This document shows, piece after piece, positions 43,901-51,074 of a stretch of 64,000 nt of DNA. Source of the stretch: Pirellula sp. (GTDB lineage Bacteria > Planctomycetota > Planctomycetia > Pirellulales > PNKZ01); assembly GCA_013822735.1 (NCBI GenBank), contig PNKZ01000002.1, forward strand, positions 682,001 to 746,000, given 5' to 3'. Each line of letters begins with the position of its first letter. The first letter of the stretch is position 1. The notes beneath the pieces were generated by a model, which was not told the origin of the DNA, searched no databases, and worked only from the letters and a program-made list of their open reading frames with translations. The position numbers and the translations under genes are program-made.

Positions 43901-44614
43901 GAATTCCTTGTCGGGAACGCCCATGGCATCGGCTTGACGAGCCAGGGCGTCGGCGCGAGCGACGTCGCCGGCGGCCAGTGCGGCGCGGGCTTGGCGCACG
44001 AACTCCAGCGTTTGTTGCTTGCGGGCCGGATCGTTGTTGGCGACGGCGGGACCGGCCGGCAATGCGGCAGGTTCGGTACCGATGAGCCGCACGTCCGACG
44101 GAGCCGTCGAGGGCAGCGGAATGATGGTCGGCGTGGCGGCCGAAGGCGGGAACGCGTTGAAGTTGGGAGCGGCGTTGGTAGGAGCGGCCGCGGCCGGAGC
44201 CGCGTTCGCCGGCATGGCGCCCTGGGCGGGTGCCGTGGCGGCGGCCAACGTCGTCGGCGTACGGCCGGCGAACGGATCGGTCGACGCAGGCTTGCCGCCG
44301 CGCGCCTCGCGAGCCTTCTCCAGATCGCGACGAGCCTTCTTCGGCGTGTCGCCGGTGTGGAAGAGCCCGTAAGCGACGTTCAATCCTTCGGCCCGACCGA
44401 TGAGCGAATCGGCGGTTTCGAGATTGCCTTCGTTCATGGATTGCCGGGCACGGCCGAGCAAGTCGTCGACCTGCTTGCGAGCCGCGTCGGTTTCGACCTG
44501 ACCCAGCATCGCCGGCAGCGCTGCATAGGCATACGAGTCGAGTGCTCCGGCGACGGCGGGCGCCGACGGCAAGAACAGAGTAAGTGCGAAGGCGGCGAGG
44601 ATATAACGCGACAT
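40973..44614 (-). CDS. Secretin (PilQ/GspD-like) with long repeat-containing N-terminus
   Basis: 1213 residues from ATG at 44614; signal peptide to about 22. The N-terminal 600 residues hold helical TPR-like units (about 45-100, 195-255 and 330-375: ARQSMNEGNLETADSLI, ARAALAAGDVARADALA, GEAALRRRDMNAAQNFF) separated by Ala/Pro-rich linkers. Near 605-690 is an STN/N0-type domain (LKFANAPISQVFEKLSAMTGVPIYVD). The secretin core lies about 880-1200: VTIEVRFIRLSDNF, DDNRSNVLQAPKVTMFNGQ, VPDGGTVLLGGIKR, LLSKLPYVNRLF. It would form the outer-membrane channel of a type IV pilus or type II-like system. It has its own candidate promoter and terminator. Most PilQ/GspD proteins are 600-750 residues. Confidence 0.9.
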   Translation of the reverse strand: MSRYILAAFALTLFLPSAPAVAGALDSYAYAALPAMLGQVETDAARKQVDDLLGRARQSMNEGNLETADSLIGRAEGLNVAYGLFHTGDTPKKARRDLEKAREARGGKPASTDPFAGRTPTTLAAATAPAQGAMPANAAPAAAAPTNAAPNFNAFPPSAATPTIIPLPSTAPSDVRLIGTEPAALPAGPAVANNDPARKQQTLEFVRQARAALAAGDVARADALARQADAMGVPDKEFGPQDDRAWLVLMEIEKSQRRGGVMPAAAQAPVAGSSFPASQAVYDPAQDATRNMTVAAQNVPTVAPSNGAPAALPIGAPEGDALKALDAGEAALRRRDMNAAQNFFRQAQARISELDPVAQQRLQDRLSLVGTGEPIAPGRADGGLLDEAAQAQALQARQVSSEVARLEQQSRQIRENDPAQAQAVLQQARVVVEKSSLDAGTKELMLRRLDRDLGELQQFVDVNRPKIELSQRNKEVQATLDREQAAKLDGQDKLAQLVEEYNTLIDQQRFAEAEVLAKRAQDIAPNEAITAQLAVQSKALRRMYNAADIASGREDAFVRMDQAINKSSTTTDESITFPNNWADLRGRRGPVNGDSRRRSPKELEIEQRLKTPVSLKFANAPISQVFEKLSAMTGVPIYVDNRGLAAEGIDSSTPVSIDVSTEISLRSALNLILAEHHLTYVIKNEVLKITSDRMRSEEVYPVTYQVGDLIIPIPNFVPTGRMGLAGALADAQASLSYGGATLASHSPISVIAQNTNASTDPSVLGQMVPFASGGGGPPASGQQQSIPFGPGGGMGGGVQPDFDSLIELMTSTIEPETWREAGGTQGEVKSHRSTLSLVITQTQAVHEQIEDLLNQLRQLQDLQVTIEVRFIRLSDNFYERIGVDFDMDINSNADQPFQIFGQPDPAFTPTYSTTGTQINPGRDYQDRNLKSGDSLTVGMSAPGVFSSDLDIPFTQDSYAVAAGALSAIPSFSATSPGGANVGFAILSDLEAYFFITAVQDDNRSNVLQAPKVTMFNGQQAFVSDTEQRPFVISVIPVVGDFAAAQQPVIVVLNEGTSLSVQAVVSNDRRFVRLTLVPFFSQIGEVNTFTFEGSESTTNNSSSTVTGPGQTSDDTEQQVTRSGTTVQLPTFAFQTVTTTVSVPDGGTVLLGGIKRMTEVRRENGVPLLSKLPYVNRLFENVAIGKSSESLMMMVTPRIIIQSEEEEAIGISPTP

Positions 44615-44815
44615 CGTAGTCACGATCTCCCAATTAAGATACGAAACGGAACCGCGGCATCCTTGCCGCGCGATGATTCGGAGCAAACTGTCGGAAGCGA
44701 TGCCCTAACGATCGCGTACTCGGCGAGCGTCGGCATTGCCGGCGCGAGCCAGGGACGTGAGGGAAGGAGCGGAGGAAGTGCGTTGAGATGTGCTGCGGAC
44801 TGAAGTGAGGCGGGT

Positions 44816-44844
44816 TAAATATCTGACCGAAAAGAACCGGTCAA
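44816..44844 (-). promoter_or_regulatory. Candidate promoter of the secretin gene with internal inverted repeat
   Basis: On the minus strand TTGACC (44839-44844), 17 bp, then TATTTA (44816-44821). GACCG (44825-44829) and CGGTC (44838-44842) form an inverted repeat across the -35/spacer, a possible operator. The -10 match is modest (three of six). Confidence 0.4.
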
Positions 44845-44870
44845 GGGCACTTCAGAGAGAATTTTGCACG

Positions 44871-44906
44871 AAAAAAGCCGACGCGGTCGAAGATGACCGC
44901 GTCGGC
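44871..44906 (-). terminator. Intrinsic terminator between PilO/P-like genes and secretin
   Basis: GCCGACGCGGTC (44877-44888) and GACCGCGTCGGC (44895-44906) form a perfect 12-bp stem with loop GAAGAT; on the minus strand the stem is followed by TTTTTTCG. CTTTTGGTTTT on the other side could give weak termination on the plus strand. Confidence 0.85.
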
Positions 44907-44952
44907 CTTTTGGTTTTGCCGACCGTTGCACTTGGCGGAACGATATCGCAGT

Positions 44953-46665
44953 TTAGTTCAGGCGCAGCGTACGACGCGTTCCTTCGCCCGAATCCGGTGT
45001 TGCCGGAGTACCCGCTGCGGGAGCGCCTGGATTTCCACCGGCGTCTTTCGCGCCGACGACTTGTTTCATCTCCTCGCGCAGCGGCCAATCACCGAGCTGC
45101 GTTTGGATGAAAAGCTCGCCGCGCGGCGTACGAACCAAAATTTCCGACGGACGATTCACCGTGCGTGCTTCGAGCGCCGAACCGGGGCCTTTCAAGCGCG
45201 CGTCGGTGCGTTCCCACGAAAAGTCGGCAAGCAGGACGTTTGTCTTCAGCGCGGTGTCCGTGGTCGTCGAGCCTTTGGCGCCCGGGATCATGTGCGCCAC
45301 CGTGGCCGTCGGCTCGTTCAACATGGCGCCTCGCAACTTGTTCTTAAATTCGTAGTAGACGTCCGCGGCCAGCCGGGGCGTCCACTGCTTTACGCCGAAC
45401 GTGGTTTCGGGTTCTTGATCGCCGCCGACCGACTTTCCTTCGCCCGCGAAGTAGCTCTCGAGCACCGGTACGCCGGTCGGATCCGACGGCTTGCTCCATT
45501 CGGTCTCGCGCGTCTCGCCTTGTGCAAGCTCCGGCGTTTCCAAGTGCGATTGGTCGAGCTTGTAGTTGGGATTCGCGATAATGAGCTTCACGCGATAGCG
45601 ATAGAATTTCGTCGGCTCGACGTTGAAGTCGAGGAAGCGGAACAATAGGTATTTCGGCTTTGTGACGACGGCTTCGGGCTTCGCGCCCTGCTGAGGGGCC
45701 GCGGCCGGAGCCGGTTCCGGAGTCGGTGCCGGGTCAAACGGACTGCCGGGGTTGACCGGCGCTGCAACCGGCGGGCCCAAGGCGACCGGAGGAGGTGCCG
45801 CGGCGCCCGCAGCCGCAGCAGGTGCGGCCGCTGCGGCGGGGATTTCCGGCAGGTGCGTGCACCAGTCGCCGTAGTCGCCGTTCGACAGCGGCGGCAGCGG
45901 CTGCGTGAGCGGCGGGAAACTGCAATACGCGCGGTCCGCGTATTCACGGCCTACGCCGGCCCACTTCTTGAGCTCGTCCGCGACATATACCTTCAGGTCC
46001 AAATCGGGAACGTTCTTCCAATCCACCGGCACGTCGGGGTTGGCGTTTACCACCTCCGCGCGTTGGATCTGGTAGAGGGTGTATCTCGGCACGGCGTTGG
46101 TGCGTGAATCGAGCGCGTTGGCAAATGCCTTGGCGTATTCCGCTTCTTGCGCTTCAAACGGCACCAGTCCGGTGACGGTCAGCCACTCCTCGCCTCCGGG
46201 GCGTCGTTGCACGTTGCCGCCCCCCGCGGCCGCGGCTCCGGCGACGGAATAGTCGATGGCGCCGTAATGGAATACGGCGCGCAATTCCGTGAGCTCGAAA
46301 TATTTCGGCTCCGTGCGCCGTTGTTTGGTGTCGAAGAGCGGGACGTTCCATTCCATGCCGCCGTAAGCCGAGGGATTCACCGGCTGGAGCAGCAAATTCT
46401 TGATTTTAACGAGGAGGCTTTCGCCGCTCGGAGGTTGAATGCCTTGCGAAGCCAGGTTGAGTCGCGAATCGGCCTGCTCGAAGACGGCCGCCGCGGCGCC
46501 GACTTCCTTCTTCAGGTCGTCGGGCGTCTTATCGTATTTCGCCACGCCGAACGCGCTGTAGACAAGCAAACCCGTCAGCACGACGGCAAAAAAGAGCCCG
46601 ACGTATTCTCCACGCTGTATGAAGAATTGCTTCATCTGCGCCGAATCGAATTTCTTGCCTGCCAT
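44953..46665 (-). CDS. Single-span membrane protein of the pil-like cluster (PilO/PilP position)
   Basis: 570 residues; ATG at 46665 with GAGGAG nine bases upstream. A short cytosolic N-terminus precedes one membrane helix (about 20-43, YVGLFFAVVLTGLLVYSAFGV); the remainder is periplasmic. It has mixed alpha/beta segments (AVFHYGAIDYSV, FRFLDFNVEPTKFYRYRVKL), an Ala/Pro-rich linker near 270-320, and a Gly/Pro-rich end. No named domain is recognised. From its place between a PilO-like membrane protein and the secretin, it is likely an inner-membrane-to-secretin connector comparable to PilP. Terminator directly downstream. Confidence 0.7.
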   Translation of the reverse strand: MAGKKFDSAQMKQFFIQRGEYVGLFFAVVLTGLLVYSAFGVAKYDKTPDDLKKEVGAAAAVFEQADSRLNLASQGIQPPSGESLLVKIKNLLLQPVNPSAYGGMEWNVPLFDTKQRRTEPKYFELTELRAVFHYGAIDYSVAGAAAAGGGNVQRRPGGEEWLTVTGLVPFEAQEAEYAKAFANALDSRTNAVPRYTLYQIQRAEVVNANPDVPVDWKNVPDLDLKVYVADELKKWAGVGREYADRAYCSFPPLTQPLPPLSNGDYGDWCTHLPEIPAAAAAPAAAAGAAAPPPVALGPPVAAPVNPGSPFDPAPTPEPAPAAAPQQGAKPEAVVTKPKYLLFRFLDFNVEPTKFYRYRVKLIIANPNYKLDQSHLETPELAQGETRETEWSKPSDPTGVPVLESYFAGEGKSVGGDQEPETTFGVKQWTPRLAADVYYEFKNKLRGAMLNEPTATVAHMIPGAKGSTTTDTALKTNVLLADFSWERTDARLKGPGSALEARTVNRPSEILVRTPRGELFIQTQLGDWPLREEMKQVVGAKDAGGNPGAPAAGTPATPDSGEGTRRTLRLN

Positions 46666-46780
46666 GGTCGCGGCTCCTCTTCCGTCGCACGTGCGCCTCC
46701 CCGGCGATCGCGCGACACATTCTTTCGAAACGTATCTTAATAACTACTTTTCAATTCCGATCGCGAACCCTCGATCGCGA

Positions 46781-48256
46781 TCACTGCCCGGCGGTCGGCG
46801 AACCCGCGCCTCGTTTCGGCACGCCGAAGTCACGCTCGCCGGGGTTCGGATCGGCTCCGCGCCCCAGCTTGCGTTTCGCGGCGGCTTCGACGGTTTCTTC
46901 CGAATTCATCTTCGGGTCGCTCTTGGTATAGATGAATACGATTCCGCGTAGCGTCACCGTGGCGTCGTGCGGCGATTGCTCGACCTTGTCCACTTGCGCC
47001 GCAGCGTCTTCCGCGTTGACGCGACGGATCTGATCGACTTCCTTGAGCGATATACGCACTTGTCGCATTTCGATCGGAATCGGCGCATTGGCACATTGCG
47101 CAATGAGCACCGGCACCAAACGTTGGTCCATCAATACCGTGAGCTGCACGAACATCTGACGGAATTCCGTGTACGGCGGATTCGAAGGATCGGTCACCGG
47201 CGTGTTCCGGCCGTCAACGTAGCGATCGGTGAGCAGCCGCGTATCTTCCGCCGGCGTTCCTTCCGTTCCGGCGTTGAACACCGCTCCCGAGTCACTGCCG
47301 CCGGTGGTCCCCGCATCGGCGGCTCCTTGAATCGACACGTTCCCCGCATCCGCGACGGCGGCGGCCATCGCGTATTGTGCGAGATCGCAGTAGTCGATCC
47401 GCTTGATCGGCACGTTTGCCTGATCGACCGGCGCCGGGCCGGGCGTTTTGCCCTCCATCACTTCCAGCCAAGAACCGATCGGCTTTTCATTGATCTTGCT
47501 GATGACGCCGAACAGCGAACGAAACGTCCAAATGTCTTCGTACGTCACCGCAATTCGATCGAGAGTCGGAGCCGTTCGCGTATCGTAGCGCTGCATCAGC
47601 GCCGTCGGATCGTAAGGCGCTCGCCACACGACGATGCCGTCGGCTGCGGCCGCGCCGCCGGGTGCGGCCGCGACGCCGGCGACCGGTTTGCCGAACGCGT
47701 TTTGCCCGCGGGGGCGGCGAATGTTCAGCGGTTCGAAGAGCTTTTCGAAATCCTCTTCCAGCACTTGGTTGTTGTGATACGTCTGGATGGCGCCGGTAAT
47801 GTTCGACTGCAGATTCTTGCTGGCGTCGATCATCGCCTTGCGATCGTCGGGCTCCATCAAAACGAAGTCGCGGAAGATTTCCACCTTGGGGTTAACCGTG
47901 AAAATGCCGGTCTGACGGTTGTATAACTCTTCCCAGGCCTTGATCACTTCGTCGGTGAGGGCGCGGCGCACGACATCGACTTTGCCTGCGTAGCGCGCGT
48001 TCGGAGGGGAATTCGGACCTGCCATGCCGCGCAGACGTTTCGCCATGGTGAAGGCGTTCTCCGCCGTCTTCTGGTCCTTGGCATAAGCGACGTCCAACGC
48101 GCCGGTGCCCATGTACCAAACCACCGCAGCAACGATGATCACGAGGACGGCCAGAATCCAAAAGTGATTCTTGGCAAGCTTCTCCATGCCCGGACTCTTC
48201 TTCTTCGGCGGCTTCGGGGCATCCGGCTTTTCGGCGGCGGCAGGTTTATCGGCCAT
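46781..48256 (-). CDS. Single-span membrane protein of the pil-like cluster (PilO position)
   Basis: 491 residues. A Lys/Pro/Ala-rich cytosolic N-terminus (about 1-28) is followed by one membrane helix (about 32-52, FWILAVLVIIVAAVVWYMG) and a helical segment, the layout of PilN/PilO alignment-complex proteins. The periplasmic part is long; near 300-400 it has an alpha/beta region (TEFRQMFVQLTVLMDQRLVPVLIAQCANAPIPIEMRQVRI) that resembles the ferredoxin-like fold of PilO-type domains by layout only. It lies 74 bp after the PilM-PilN fusion gene and 115 bp before the next membrane protein gene. Confidence 0.7.
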   Translation of the reverse strand: MADKPAAAEKPDAPKPPKKKSPGMEKLAKNHFWILAVLVIIVAAVVWYMGTGALDVAYAKDQKTAENAFTMAKRLRGMAGPNSPPNARYAGKVDVVRRALTDEVIKAWEELYNRQTGIFTVNPKVEIFRDFVLMEPDDRKAMIDASKNLQSNITGAIQTYHNNQVLEEDFEKLFEPLNIRRPRGQNAFGKPVAGVAAAPGGAAAADGIVVWRAPYDPTALMQRYDTRTAPTLDRIAVTYEDIWTFRSLFGVISKINEKPIGSWLEVMEGKTPGPAPVDQANVPIKRIDYCDLAQYAMAAAVADAGNVSIQGAADAGTTGGSDSGAVFNAGTEGTPAEDTRLLTDRYVDGRNTPVTDPSNPPYTEFRQMFVQLTVLMDQRLVPVLIAQCANAPIPIEMRQVRISLKEVDQIRRVNAEDAAAQVDKVEQSPHDATVTLRGIVFIYTKSDPKMNSEETVEAAAKRKLGRGADPNPGERDFGVPKRGAGSPTAGQ

Positions 48257-48330
48257 GGCGGCTATCCGTTACGTTGCGAAATGGTGACGAACCGAATCAG
48301 AAGACAAAGCGGAACTCGACCCGAGCGAAC

Positions 48331-50496
48331 CTAGTTGCCGTTGGCCGGGGCCGCGTTGCCGCCGGCAAGAGCTTTGCGCTTAATCGGCGGGATTTCTTGC
48401 CAGCAGAACTGCACGACCACGTCATATCGCGGCACGGTAATCTTTCGCGGCTCGCCCGCGTTGGCCGGGTCGTCGACGTCGACTTGATTGTTCCACAAGA
48501 TTTCCCCTTGTCCGATCAGCACCGGATATCGAATGCCCAGCTTGCGCACCGGCAGCTTCGATGGGAGCGTTTTCGCAAGTTCCGGCGGTGTGGTCGGTCG
48601 GTCGACCTCGTCTTGCAGCAATTTCACGAGGAACTCGCGCCGCAGATAGTTCAACCCTTGATACTTTTCCAAATCATCCGCGTTTTCACGGTGGTTGAAG
48701 AAGTGGTGCGCCTTAAGTTCGAAAACCCAGCCCGGCCCCTTCGGCCCGTCGTCGCCGGCGGCCGGCGGAGCCGGTTCGGCGGTAGGATCAAAATTCGGGT
48801 CCGCGGCCGGATCAACGGCAGGCGCGGCGGCGATATCGCGCACGTGAGCCGGCTTCAACTCGTCGGGAATTCCGCGCACGCCTTCTTCATAACGCGCCTT
48901 CACCCCCGCGTACCACACGGCGAGATCGTCGACTCGTTTGCAATCGAACTCCGTGATCTTCAAATCCGGACGAAGCGTCATGAGCATTTCTTGCGGTCGC
49001 GGCTCGGCCGGCGGATGCTTGGCGTCAAATGTTTTGAGAAATGCCGTCGGCACTTCGCGCGGCAAGCAGGCATTGATCGAACGCAATACTTCCAACCACA
49101 GAATGCGCCCTTCCACGTTCTGCTCAAACGTCTCACCGATTTGGCGCGTTTTCGTAAACTGCGCCTTGGCGTCTTCGAAATCCTTCGCCCAGATCGTGGC
49201 GTTCGAATTGAGCCCGTTGACGCTCGTCACCGCCGGCTTGAAATAGTCCTCCGTTTGGCGGGTCGAATACGTCGCTTCGTAGTGGCGGTAGAAGTTTACG
49301 GCAAACCCGATCAACAGCAGCGCGGCCGCCATGATCGCCCACGGCTTCTTGGCGCGGATCAGCCGATATTGCGTGATCTCTTGCGGCAGCAGGTTCGTCG
49401 ACACCTTGGCTTGCTTCAAGCCTTGTAGCGCCAGGCCGTAGCAGACGCCGTAGCTCAGCATATTCTCTTTGAACGCCGGCGCATCCACGATGCCCGGGCC
49501 CGCGAGTCCGCGATACGAGTCGGGCTTCGTAACTTCGAAGCCGAGGTTCTGCGTGAGAAACTTTTGCAGGCCCGGCAGCTTGACGGCGTTCCCGAGCGCG
49601 ATCACTTTGCCGATCTTGGCGGAGCGATCCATATTCGAGAAGAACTTCATCGATCGCTCGACTTCGGAGAGCAAGTCGCTGAAGACCGGTCGCATCGCTT
49701 GGAAGAGCGCCTTCGGGTCCTCGGCTTTCGAAGCGTTGCGCTTCAAATGCTCCGCCGTGGCATAGTTCATCTTCATGTCCTTCACCAAAGCCTTGGTGAA
49801 GTGATTGCCGCCGACCGGCAAACTACGCTGCCACATCTTGAAGCCGTTCGTCACGACGAAATCGGTCGTTTCCGTACCGATCGACAACACGACGGTCGAT
49901 TCCGGCGGATTTTCCGGATCGTATTGTTCCGGCGGCGGCAGATCGCGAATCTGATCGAACACGACCCAGTTGAAAAGCGCCAACGGCGTCAATTGCACGA
50001 CGTCGACTTCCACCTTGGCTTCGTTAAACGGCTTCAGCGCGCGTTCTACCTGATCGCGCTTCATCGCGAAGATGCCGACTTCGCAGTCGAGCGCGAACCC
50101 TTCCTCAATCGCGCCGGCCCCCATCTGCTGGTAGTCCCAAACGACTTCATCCAATGGAAACGGAATCTGTTGCTTCGCTTCGTAGCGCACGATGTCGGGA
50201 ATCTTCTTCGACTCGACCGGCGGCAACTTGATGAAGCGCGCGAGCCCGTCTTTGCCGGGCACGGAAATGACGACCTTGTCTCCCTTCACGCGATTGCGCG
50301 TAAGAAACAATTTCAGCGCATCGGCGATGAGCGCCGCGGGATCCGCGTCGGGCGAACTGAGCGGCTTGGGATATTCGACGAAGTCGAACACTTCGGCGAT
50401 GATCCGCTGCGTCCCGTCGTCCGACTCGCGGCAACGCAGCGCCTTCAGCGCGTACTGACCAATATCGATTCCCCAGGCGGCGACCTTTTTGGCCAT
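48331..50496 (-). CDS. PilM-PilN fusion protein
   Basis: 721 residues from ATG at 50496, with GGGAG upstream (ATG 50526 is less likely). Residues about 1-355 are PilM, an actin-like ATPase fold: WGIDIGQYALKALRC, VVISVPGKDGLARFIKLPP, YEAKQQIPFPLDEVVWDY, VVLSIGTETTDFVVTNG, VIALGNAVKLPGLQKFL. Residues about 370-405 read STNLLPQEI then a membrane helix (PWAIMAAALLLIGFAVNFY): in PilM/PilN systems PilN starts with such an NLLP motif, bound by PilM. The periplasmic remainder is PilN-like at first and then unique. It would be the cytosolic-to-periplasmic base of the secretin complex. First gene of the cluster, behind a strong promoter. Confidence 0.88.
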   Translation of the reverse strand: MAKKVAAWGIDIGQYALKALRCRESDDGTQRIIAEVFDFVEYPKPLSSPDADPAALIADALKLFLTRNRVKGDKVVISVPGKDGLARFIKLPPVESKKIPDIVRYEAKQQIPFPLDEVVWDYQQMGAGAIEEGFALDCEVGIFAMKRDQVERALKPFNEAKVEVDVVQLTPLALFNWVVFDQIRDLPPPEQYDPENPPESTVVLSIGTETTDFVVTNGFKMWQRSLPVGGNHFTKALVKDMKMNYATAEHLKRNASKAEDPKALFQAMRPVFSDLLSEVERSMKFFSNMDRSAKIGKVIALGNAVKLPGLQKFLTQNLGFEVTKPDSYRGLAGPGIVDAPAFKENMLSYGVCYGLALQGLKQAKVSTNLLPQEITQYRLIRAKKPWAIMAAALLLIGFAVNFYRHYEATYSTRQTEDYFKPAVTSVNGLNSNATIWAKDFEDAKAQFTKTRQIGETFEQNVEGRILWLEVLRSINACLPREVPTAFLKTFDAKHPPAEPRPQEMLMTLRPDLKITEFDCKRVDDLAVWYAGVKARYEEGVRGIPDELKPAHVRDIAAAPAVDPAADPNFDPTAEPAPPAAGDDGPKGPGWVFELKAHHFFNHRENADDLEKYQGLNYLRREFLVKLLQDEVDRPTTPPELAKTLPSKLPVRKLGIRYPVLIGQGEILWNNQVDVDDPANAGEPRKITVPRYDVVVQFCWQEIPPIKRKALAGGNAAPANGN

Positions 50497-50742
50497 CGCT
50501 TCGGCTCCCGGTGATAGGCAAGGCAATGAGATGAGCGGTGATGGAAGCCCGCGCGCACTTCACGCTTTCGTGAAGCCTCGCGCCGGTTGTCTGAAGTTGC
50601 GTTTCGCATCCGTGGAGAATCGTCGAATCGACGACGGATGTCGTTCGGCTCATGCGAGCGCGATCGTCACGCAAACTTCAACCATCCGAAATGGCCTTTG
50701 GAATCCTCGCCGCGGCACCTTTCGATACCGCCGGCACGAACA

Positions 50743-50757
50743 CCTAAGCCGTTTAGG
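50743..50757. promoter_or_regulatory. Palindrome at the predicted start of pil-cluster transcription
   Basis: CCTAA (50743-50747) and TTAGG (50753-50757) flank GCCGT and fall at the +1 region predicted from the promoter just upstream. It could be an operator. Confidence 0.35.
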
Positions 50758-50759
50758 CC

Positions 50760-50789
50760 ATTGTATTTGGCGTGGCGCGCCAGTGTCAA
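50760..50789 (-). promoter_or_regulatory. Sigma70-like promoter of the PilM-PilN gene
   Basis: On the minus strand TTGACA (50784-50789, perfect -35), an 18-bp spacer, and TACAAT (50760-50765, five of six). Predicted transcription start near 50753, giving a leader of about 255 bases. Confidence 0.6.
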
Positions 50790-51074
50790 ACAAAAAGGGC
50801 CGTTTCATGCGCTTTCGGCGAACGTCGATGACGGTTTCAATCACCGCGCCGGGCGGCCGATTCCGGCGCCTAAAGTGGATTCGCTGAACGTCGCCATGAG
50901 CATCCGTTTCATCGAAGCGTGTCGATCCCGCGCGGCCGCGCTACCTCGACGCCTTCGCGCGGCCCGACTAATCTAGCAACTCCGCAAAAAACATCGTCTT
51001 CCGCGCCCGCCCCCTCGCCCGGCGGTTCGCCAGGTTGGCTCCGCACTTTTCGCCCCTATTTGCCCGCTGCCGCC

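Larger units (their letters stand above)
44615..44952. other. 338-bp spacer splitting the pil-like cluster
   Basis: Contains the terminator of the upstream genes (44871-44906), a candidate promoter for the secretin (44816-44844) and a leader of about 195 bases. No coding frame is apparent. Confidence 0.6.
50497..51074. other. 578-bp divergent intergenic region
   Basis: Between the PilM-PilN gene (minus) and the GH-like gene (plus). The promoter of the former is at 50760-50789. A frame continuous with the GH-like gene begins at GTG 50919 but gives a Ser/Pro-rich N-terminus with no conserved look, so I treat it as non-coding. A short palindrome lies at 50743-50757. Confidence 0.5.

Noticed and set aside
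43535-44803. A 422-residue plus-strand open frame opposite the secretin N-terminus.
   Set aside because: Gly/Arg-rich antisense shadow produced by the Ala/Pro-rich secretin codons.
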